Positions 56,724 through 64,000 of a stretch of DNA of 64,000 bases are shown here, piece by piece. How positions within the stretch are numbered: the stretch's first letter is position 1; the number at the start of each line of letters is the position of its first letter. Source of the DNA: Sequoia sempervirens. Lineage: Eukaryota > Streptophyta > Pinopsida > Cupressales > Cupressaceae. Where the stretch lies: contig VDFB02000001.1 in NCBI GenBank assembly GCA_007258455.2, positions 16,436,322 through 16,500,321 on the forward strand. Direction: 5' to 3'. The notes beneath the pieces are model-generated. The model was not told the DNA's origin. It ran no database searches and saw only the letters and a list, made by a program, of their open reading frames with translations. Made by a program: the position numbers and the translations under genes.

Positions 56724-57172
56724 ATATCAAGGTTCATGAAGAAAAAATGTTGATTGTAGTAGTAAATGTTGATGACATCATCTTTGGTGGAGATGATGAT
56801 ATGTGTAAAAATTTTGTAGAAGAGATGTAGAAAGAATTTGAGATGTCAATTATTTGCGAGTTGTCCTTCTTCCTTGGGTTTCAAATTATTTAGAAAAATG
56901 GTGGCATCTTCATTTCTCAAGTTAAATATGTCAAGAATATGTTAAAGAAATTTGGAATGGAATATTCCAAACCAGTGGGTACTCCTATGGGGACAGGTTG
57001 TCACTCAAGAAAAATTAATGAGTCTCCAAAGGTTTATTAGATTCTTTATAGGTCTATGATTATAGGTTTTCTATATTTAACTGATTTTTGCCTAGATATC
57101 ATGCATGCGATATGTTTGGTAGCCATATTTCAAGCCAATCCTAATCAATCTCATGAGAAGGCTATAAAAGGG
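56724..57172 (+). pseudogene. Copia reverse transcriptase, C-terminal part
   Basis: The catalytic box reads N-V-D-D (usual Y-V-D-D) near 56766-56780, in L-I-V-V-V-N-V-D-D-I-I-F-G-G. Followed by E-F-E-M-S, L-x-F-F-L-G-x-Q-I, G-x-F-I-S-Q-x-K-Y-V-K and P-V-G-T-P-M. Ends at A-I-K-G-Y where TIR-D is inserted. Stops near 56828, 56892 and 57038. Confidence 0.88.
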
Positions 57173-57174
57173 TA

Positions 57175-57964
57175 TGCAAGATCATGATGGGCCAAAAGGT
57201 GGTGATATGATGGGTATGTGTAGGGAATCTAGCTGACGACTTTTTTTTAATCCAAAATTGATGAAACGAAAAAGAGTTTTTAAAGGAGATTCTCAACTTT
57301 CCACCAATATAAATTATGCTTTACTTTGAATTTAATTAATAATTATTATTCATTTTCTATTTCAATTATGACTAAAGTCCTAATTGATAGGCTGATTGAA
57401 AAACATCTATAGCTTTCAAATGGTATCACATTTTTTGAATTTGAAACATGTGTCACATTCTATGCCTCATACTATAGGATTGAAATAAATAAAATTGAAT
57501 TTCATGAATTTTGACCAAGTTAAGGTGGAATTACATACGAGTTTTTATATTTTTAAAAGTTGTAATGAAAAATTCATAATTAATTATTTACTTGGAAAAA
57601 AATTGCAAAAAAATATCCATCACATCCTAACATGAGTCCTCTACTTATATCTAAAATATTATAAAAAAATATTATAATAAATTATTGTGGTTAGGGTGGT
57701 CAGACAGACACCTACTTCTTATTTTTTCCCTCAAATTTAAGTACTACTGCATTGAAATTTCAAATTTTCACCAAATAGATTTAAAAAACTAAATAAATAA
57801 GCCTAGTAGTTTAGAAACTACATTCAATTTTCTACAGATTCTATTCTTACATGTTTTTGAAATAATATAGATAACTTATTCAAATTTTTACAAGTTTCCT
57901 AACTTTTATTTTTCTAAATTTTTTGCCACTTAAGGGCCTATTTTTTCCATGATGATTCTGCACA
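57175..57964 (+). mobile_element. TIR element copy D (TA duplication), 790 bp
   Basis: TA at 57173-57174 and 57965-57966. Left end TGCAAGATCATGATGG (lacks two bases of the terminus), right end CATGATGATTCTGCACA. Removing it with one TA restores A-I-K-G-Y-T-K-R-I-F-R-Y, the expected RT-RNase H junction of copia. Confidence 0.9.
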
Positions 57965-57966
57965 TA

Positions 57967-58452
57967 CACAAAAAGAATCTTTAGATATTTTAAGGGTACT
58001 CGAGATTAGTGCCTATGGTATAAAAAGGAATAAAAATTCTCTTTGTGTGCCTATACTAATGTTGGTTTGGTAGGTTGTGATGACCGAAGGAGTAAAATTT
58101 GAAGTGCATTTTTTTTGGGAGATAGATTGGTCTCATAGTTTAGTAAAAAGTAGGATTTGGTTCCTTTGTCTACATCAGAAGTAGAATATATTGTTGCAAC
58201 ATCTTGTTGCACCTAGGTGCTTTGGATGAAGCAAACTTTGAAGGATGTGAAGGTGGTGTATGATGAACCTATTCCTATACTTTGTGACAATATTAGTGCT
58301 ATCAGTATTTCAAACAAAACCAGTAATACACTCAAGGAATAAACACATTTGAATCCAGTATCACTTTTTAAGAGAAAAGGTTGTAGAACATGGAGTCAGA
58401 ATGGAGTATGTACCTACCAATGACTAGATTTCCTAAGGAACCTTCATAGTAT
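57967..58452 (+). pseudogene. Copia RNase H
   Basis: K-R-I-F-R-Y-F-K-G-T-R-D, then L-V-S-x-F-S-K-K, P-L-S-T-S-E-V-E-Y-I-V-A (catalytic Glu context), L-W-M-K-Q and L-C-D-N-I-S-A-I (catalytic Asp context) are readable across frameshifts. Stops at 58012, 58136, 58213 and later. Confidence 0.85.
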
Positions 58453-58830
58453 ACTTTTGAGTATCTCCAACGAAAGTTAGGGGATATTTCCCCTCCTTGT
58501 TCTAATTAGATGCATTAATGATGCATCTTCACAAGGGGAAAATTTCATGTCATATCCTTTCTCTTGGATTGATGGGTGTTTCCCTTTAGGGGGAGCTAGT
58601 AGTAAGGGGGTCCTGAAGCAATTATGCAACTTTTATATATGTGTGTGAAAAATAAGTGTTATTGGTTAAAGGGGGAGCATGTGTTTCTACTTCAATAGAA
58701 GATCATTTTTTCATTTGCTCCTAAAGACAAAAATATTCGTGTTGTCATGTGCATAAGTGTTTGGCCCTTTGTCCTTGATATAAAGGGGGGGAGTGAGCAG
58801 TGTTTTATCATCAATGCCAAAGGGGGAGAT
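58453..58830 (+). other. Copia 3' non-coding region and polypurine tracts
   Basis: No ORF. Several G-rich purine runs (AGGGGGAGCTAG 58590, AAAGGGGGAGCATG 58668, GGGGGGGAG 58785) and the functional-looking AAAGGGGGAGAT at 58819-58830 immediately before the 3' LTR. Confidence 0.7.
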
Positions 58831-60810
58831 TGTTGCTAGTTGTTGTTATTGATGTCAACACTGATGGTTGTGTTGTAATTGATGTCAACATTGATGGTTA
58901 TCATTGATGTTAACACTAAGGAGATTTTTGGAAGCTATTGTCAACATTAATTGTTAGCTTATATCAAAGAAGAGAAGAGTTTAAGAATTTCATCGTTGGA
59001 TGGCATGCCTTATCAAAGAAGTATTATTGTTGATGTTCATACAATGCATTATTGTTGTCAGCAGAGTTGTTTTCATGATAATATATTTAGATGATGATTA
59101 GAAACATTAAGATGAGAATTAGAAGCATGAATAATGTTGGGGAGATGTTTTTGAAGGTCTACAACCAGTCTCATGCTCTCTCTTGATGTTCCTAATAATA
59201 TATATGTTGTTGAAAGGACCTTGTGGTCTCTACAAGTTTCTCAAATGATTCTAGTTTAGGAAGTTACATTGAAGTCTTTCCAAGAGAATTCTTTGTATTT
59301 CATCCTTGTTGCAATTTTGGTCTTGAGGTTTGGTACTCAATGTGAATACTCTGTGTGCATTGCAATCCTATATTTTTAGGTCATGCTTATGTTGTTGAGG
59401 AGGTTCTTGTGAATTGTAGAAGGTTGGCAATGTTGCTAGTTGTCTGGATTGGTCCAGGAAATGCTCCACATTTGTCCACATTGAGGTCTCTACGCTTGTA
59501 GTTTGGTGAATGTACTCAAAATTTCTATGAAATTCCTTAGTTCTAATCTGATATATTGAAGTTGTCTGCAAGTTCTACAAATGTTACATAATCTAGTTAT
59601 GCATTATGTGTTTCTTGAATAGAATTTTTTGTACCTGTTTGGTCTATAGTGACTATTGATGGGATAAAAGTGTGAAATAATTATATGGAAGTTGTTTTTT
59701 TATGTTCAAGGAACATCCCAATGTGATTTGCATGTTGCTAATTGGCTTCTTTGGTGCTGTATTATGTCTTGAGTTGGATTTATAGGTTATTTGTGGATTT
59801 CTAGTTGATAGGACTTGTTCCTTTGCTTGGGCCATGTGCTTGGGGCGCTGCACCAGCAATGGAAGATGTGTCATGATATATTTGGGTCATAACCTATTGT
59901 TTTAGGACCACATCAAGTAAATTCAATTAAAAGAGTGTCTATAGGTTGACTAGTTATATGCTTCAATGTCTCATCCACACAATTCCTTGATGTCAACTTA
60001 TATTGATGTGTGCCTATGTGTAAATCATTTTGGATCACATTAAAAGAAGTGTTAAGATTATTTTTGGTCCTCTATATCCTTGAGATAGGATCACATCATG
60101 CTTTTGTGGCTGACTAGTTGAATTCATTGTTTATTCTCTTCTTGGCGGACCTAATTGAAAAATTAAAGTGGTGTGGTGGATATAAATGCAAGATCACTTC
60201 AGTTGCAACAAGAAGGAGAAGTGTAACAAGTGAAAAAAATTATGTGTGAGATATGTATTGAATATCCAATAGAGAGTGATAAAGATTGTGAAAGGAAAGA
60301 TCAATTGAGCTTAAATTCCTTATTCAATAGAAAGTTGTGTTGGAAATCTTTGTAATTCTCTTATAAATCTTTTGTATCCTGCTCTAAGATAGTGAATCTC
60401 ATCAAGTCCTATGTATCTTGCTCCTAGAGTTGGTTTTTGCTTTAGTGTTGCAATTAAGGTAGTGAGCCTTATTTCAAGTCTTTTAGAAATGAGCCTTATA
60501 TTGTGAGTTACCTCTCACTGTTTTCTTTCCCTCATTGGGATTTCCACATAAATCTAGTGTTCTCCTTTTGAATATGTGTGTATTCTCTATTTACTTCTCT
60601 TTGTTGCTAATCTAATTATTGCTATATCTTTCATTGGTAAATTTTGTTGAATTTGATAAAGGTTCAAACTAGTATATATTTTTCTACTTAAGCTTCTATC
60701 TTCATCTACCAAAGGAGTTTGTGTTGTGATGAAATTTTTAAGTTCTAGAAGAGGTTAAGTTTTGTGCATACTGGTTCATCCCCCCTCTTAGTCTCTAATA
60801 GTATTCAACA
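58831..60810 (+). repeat. Copia 3' LTR, 1980 bp
   Basis: TGTTGCTAGT to TATTCAACA. The first 90 bp hold three imperfect repeats of ATTGATGTCAACAYTGATGG. Its last 430 bp match the two 5' LTR fragments. Short open stretches inside (59368-59571 minus, 59653-59874 minus) are incidental. Confidence 0.9.
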
Positions 60811-60954
60811 CTATGGACTAGAAAAATCACTGAATATCTCATCTAATGAAATAATTTACCAATTGAAGATGCAACATGGGATGACAAGAAGTTCATTCAA
60901 AAGCATCAAAACTTTCTTAGTATTGAGGGCAATGCTTCTTTGAAGAGGGGATCA
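60811..60954 (+). pseudogene. Ty3 pol C-terminus (target of copia insertion)
   Basis: Reads N-L-P-I-E-D-A-T-W-D-D-K-K-F-I-Q-K-H, then L-S-I-E-G-N-A-S-L-K-R-G to the LTR. The A-T-W-E/D block after integrase is typical of Ty3 chromovirus-like C-termini. Cut on the left by the end of the copia LTR. Stop codons near 60850. The polypurine tract TTGAAGAGGGG overlaps its end. Confidence 0.75.
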
Positions 60955-61298
60955 TGCTACACCCTTAATATTAGAGTATATAAGGTTAGGAATAGTCTTG
61001 TTGTAGTCATATTTATTATTAATTAAGTCACATTACCATTATTATGTTGTTATTTAGTTAATTAGGTCAACCTATGGCTTATAGGGTTATCTAAGTCTGT
61101 ATGGGTGATATCCTAGGCATAAATAAGGTATATATAGGAGGTAGTGAGTCTTATTTCATCATAATATTGTAAATTTTGTTCTCATTGAAGATATTTGGAG
61201 GTTTCCCCCCTCAAGTGTCTTTCTATTCTTAGTTATTATCAAGTACTTGCAACATATTTCATATCATATTATTATATTGTGCAAGTTATTTCATTACA
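60955..61298 (+). repeat. Ty3 3' LTR
   Basis: TGCTACACCC to TTTCATTACA, about 344 bp, placed directly after the polypurine tract GAAGAGGGGATCA. TATATATA at 61129-61136. No partner in the window, so the right end is set by the CA-type terminus only. Confidence 0.65.
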
Positions 61299-63194
61299 CA
61301 AAATAAATACAAAAAATAGTAAAGAAACAAAGAATATTCTAAAGATATAAAATAATGAAATAGGTAGGTATTCACATCCTTGTGAGAGATAAAAATCATG
61401 GAGGCATGATACTATATATAATATTTATAGCAATCAATATGGATCTAGACATAGAAATAAAGGATAAATTACAACAAAAAATAGAATCATAAAAGTAATG
61501 TCTATTTGTAATACAAAATGAGGACATACTATGATGAAGAATACAATCAATTTGGTGAAACAAAATATTGAAAAAGGATGGAATCTAGGTATTATCAATC
61601 TAAAACAACCAAAAATATCAATTATAGATGGTTGGATTGTAGGACATGAAATCATCCTTGTGATGGCTTGTAGTGGTCTTACTATTTGTCTTCTTCTCAT
61701 ATTTGAAGAAAAGAACATGTCATGGATGGATACAATGTTATTCACCTAGGGATATCATGTTATTATATATAGATTAACATAAATTAAAACATGTGACACA
61801 CATACCTTAAGTTATTCATGCAAACAACTTGCGTAATTAATTATATTAGATAATGAGTAGGCTTATATGTGTTTAGTGATGTATCCATCTATGGTGTTAT
61901 TTGGAGAAGTTTTATATAAATAAGATGAATATCATTATAAAAGTATATGAAGAATATGTTATGTGTTTGGGATCTCTTGGAGATATATCATAAAGTGGCT
62001 TCTTCCTTACGGAGTAGTATATGATGTCGTTCTACCTCAAGGGTTTATTCTATTTCTAGATATATTAGATAATGGATAATTTTTTTCACAAACATCTCTT
62101 GTGTTTTATGTGATGTCTATTTTACATCTTGACTAGATTTTTAAATCAATAAAAATAGATATAATATACAAAAAATTCAATTTATAGGATTAAATATGTT
62201 AACTTATCTAAACAAATTTAAAGGTCCACTTAAAGTGATATTCACTTTCCAAGTGGAGCCACAATAACACATTAGAGATAAAATATCTTTCTTTAAGAAT
62301 TAAGTGAGAAAATGATATGGAAAAATGTGTGAATGTCATGTAAATATTTAACCACACAAATGATAAAGACTATATGGCTCTTTGATAAGATATTTTTTAA
62401 TGTAACAAAAATTCTAAAATATACCTATTTGTTTTGCTAGATACCAAAATATTTCAAACATTAATATTAGCTCCAACTTCATTTTAATATGCATTCCCAC
62501 TACTAAAATCATTGTTGTTATCACTCCTAAAACCTTTATGTCAAACATGTCTTTTATTCATTAACATATGCCAATACTCCTTTTTTTCAACAAAATTCTA
62601 GGTAAATATCCTTATCTTGAAATTTTTTTATGATATTTTATTTTATTATTATATATTGTGTAGTGGTTTATTGTTAAATTTAAAAGCTTATTTTCTAAAC
62701 TACCTGTTCAAATTTTCATATATATTTATATTTATTTTGTTCTGAATAGTAACTTTATATTACTAGGCTAAAATAATAATAGACATCTATTATACTATAG
62801 AATGATTCTCCTTTATAAAAATGGAAATTGTCCCTACATTAATTAATTTTGATACAAAATTTTCAAAAAAATTCAATTGTATTTTTCTATCATATGTGGC
62901 ATATTGTCTCCTCCATGATCAAACATGGGAGCTACTAAACTAATAATTAATGATACATGGGATTGATTGGATGCTCTTAGAATAGGCACTTTTTCTCTTA
63001 AATTTAAAAGAGAATGGGAAAAAAGTATTGATCAATTCTTGCTTGTTAGAAATAATATGGTTATTATAAGTAGTACTATTTACTAAAATAGATTGTAGTT
63101 CCAAATGTAGCGTTGGCCATACCTTGTTCTCTAAAGTAATATTTTGTTCTCTTTTGAAATGTTCATAGATCTCAACATTAGTTTTAATGTGTAG
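61299..63194. other. AT-rich sequence with no recognised content
   Basis: About 1.9 kb without supported genes or repeat matches to the rest of the window. Short open stretches (61434-61745 minus, 61531-61749 plus, 62940-63206 minus) are hydrophobic or AT-driven and overlap each other on opposite strands. Confidence 0.5.
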
Positions 63195-64000
63195 GGGTGA
63201 ACCCACAAAAGTGGTTTACAATTGGAGTGAGGAAGGAAAAGTTGAAACTAATGACCCCATGCAAAAAAAAAAGGTTTTGGGGTTCAAGCAAACTAATAGG
63301 TTTGAATGAACCAAAAGAGGGTTTGCTAGAACCTAGGTTCGAGCGAACCCATTCAATGCAAGTTCCCACCATCCTACTAAAAAACACAATGAAAATTTAA
63401 TTTTTAAAGTAGTTTCGAATGAAGTCTAGTTCGAGCGAACCCTTGGGGGTTCATATGAACCCCCTTGGTTCGAGCAAACCCCCCTTTTCCCACCTTTCTA
63501 CTCTCTAGCACCAAAAAAATCAAAAAATTTACACTTTGAAGCTCGGGTTGAGTATGAAAATGGAGGAGACCTCAAAAACCCAACTGAACTCAGGTAGTCC
63601 TCAGAATGAGCTATCTAATGACTATAACTTTAATATGTTTTGGTTTTATTATGTATTTGATTTTTTAGTTTTAGTAAACATAGGTCTTTCATCGAAAATC
63701 AAGCTCTTTGTTCTACACATGTGGAAAAATAGCAAATTATCAAAAAAAAAATGAAAAATATGAGTGCACCAGATATTGAAGTATTTGATCCAACAAAAAA
63801 AATTGAATTTTGATGCATACAAAAAAAGTTACACGTTATATGGTCTGCCTATGTCTGAATTGTAATTTGTTTGACTTCGAAACTTGATTAAAGAAAAAAT
63901 ATTCAATAAAAAACTATCTAACCAATTGGAAGCACTAGATATCAGAGTTTCAAATCTAAATTTGAAAGAATTAGAACTTTATCTTTCATGGCAAAAAAAT
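63195..64000 (+). mobile_element. TIR element G, 4-bp-duplication family, cut by window edge
   Basis: Left end GGGTGAACCCACAAAAGTGGTTTACA matches the termini of E and F. From about 63650 it is collinear with E (shared ATCAAGCTCT, ATGTGGAAAAA, GAGTGCACYAGATATTGAAG). The 5' third differs and is full of GGTTCGAGCGAACC-like near-palindromes (63271-63481). The right terminus lies beyond the window. Confidence 0.8.

Larger units (their letters stand above)
14519..60810 (+). mobile_element. Ty1/copia retrotransposon, expanded to 46 kb by nested insertions
   Basis: Order gag, protease, integrase, RT, RNase H on the plus strand (copia order). Sequence belonging to it: 14519-14801, 16719-17822, 43127-44684, 45464-45602, 46593-47081, 56724-57174, 57967-60810. 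Its own internal sequence sums to about 4.4 kb, normal for the superfamily. The 5' LTR is truncated by T1, the 3' LTR is complete. Polypurine tract AAAGGGGGAGAT at 58819-58830. It probably inserted into the Ty3 element whose remnant begins at 60811. Confidence 0.9.

Noticed and set aside
61434..61749. Overlapping plus and minus frames of 72 and 103 codons
   Set aside because: Mutually antisense, hydrophobic or AT-driven, no recognised domain.

Overview
Plant nuclear repeat DNA, AT-rich, with no intact host gene, tRNA or rRNA that I can support. The combination of old, mutually nested LTR retrotransposons, a very large Tat-like Ty3 element with a second RNase H and an antisense plant-mobile-domain ORF, and a decayed caulimovirid-like pararetrovirus suggests a large-genome seed plant. 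A conifer or other gymnosperm is my guess, but this is inference only.

Layout. (1) 1-6885: two copies of an endogenous pararetrovirus (EPRV) in head-to-head inverted orientation, with a 100-N assembly gap in the right arm. (2) About 6900-14518: a minus-strand Ty3 retrotransposon (T1), 3'-truncated against the EPRV, carrying a TA-flanked TIR element (copy A). (3) 14519-60810: one Ty1/copia element of about 4.4 kb internal sequence plus LTRs, blown up to 46 kb by insertions. These are an unidentified 1.9-kb insert in its 5' LTR; a 25.3-kb Tat-like Ty3 element (Tat-1, 17823-43121); TIR elements B and D (TA target duplication); TIR element F (4-bp duplication); and a 9.6-kb LTR element (T3, 47082-56718). 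Tat-1 itself contains a 7.7-kb element without pol (Tat-2, 22088-29819) and TIR element E. T3 contains TIR copy C and a 4.1-kb solo LTR. (4) 60811-61298: the 3' end of another Ty3 element, apparently the original target of the copia element. (5) 61299-63194: nothing recognised. (6) 63195-64000: a third member (G) of the 4-bp-duplication TIR family, running off the window.

The nesting is unusually well supported. For Tat-1, Tat-2, T3, TIR-B, TIR-D, TIR-E and TIR-F, deleting the insert plus one copy of its target duplication rejoins a recognisable host-element reading frame.

The most unusual structure is a set of 21-bp-phased arrays. Each unit has a conserved half (TTTTAGYRCAT) and a variable half. 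The arrays lie between primer binding site and gag in Tat-1, in the same place in Tat-2, and in opposite orientation upstream of the antisense ORF at the 3' end of Tat-1. All coding regions are pseudogenes by in-frame stops, frameshifts or lost catalytic residues, although the second RNase H of Tat-1 keeps all four acidic catalytic positions.
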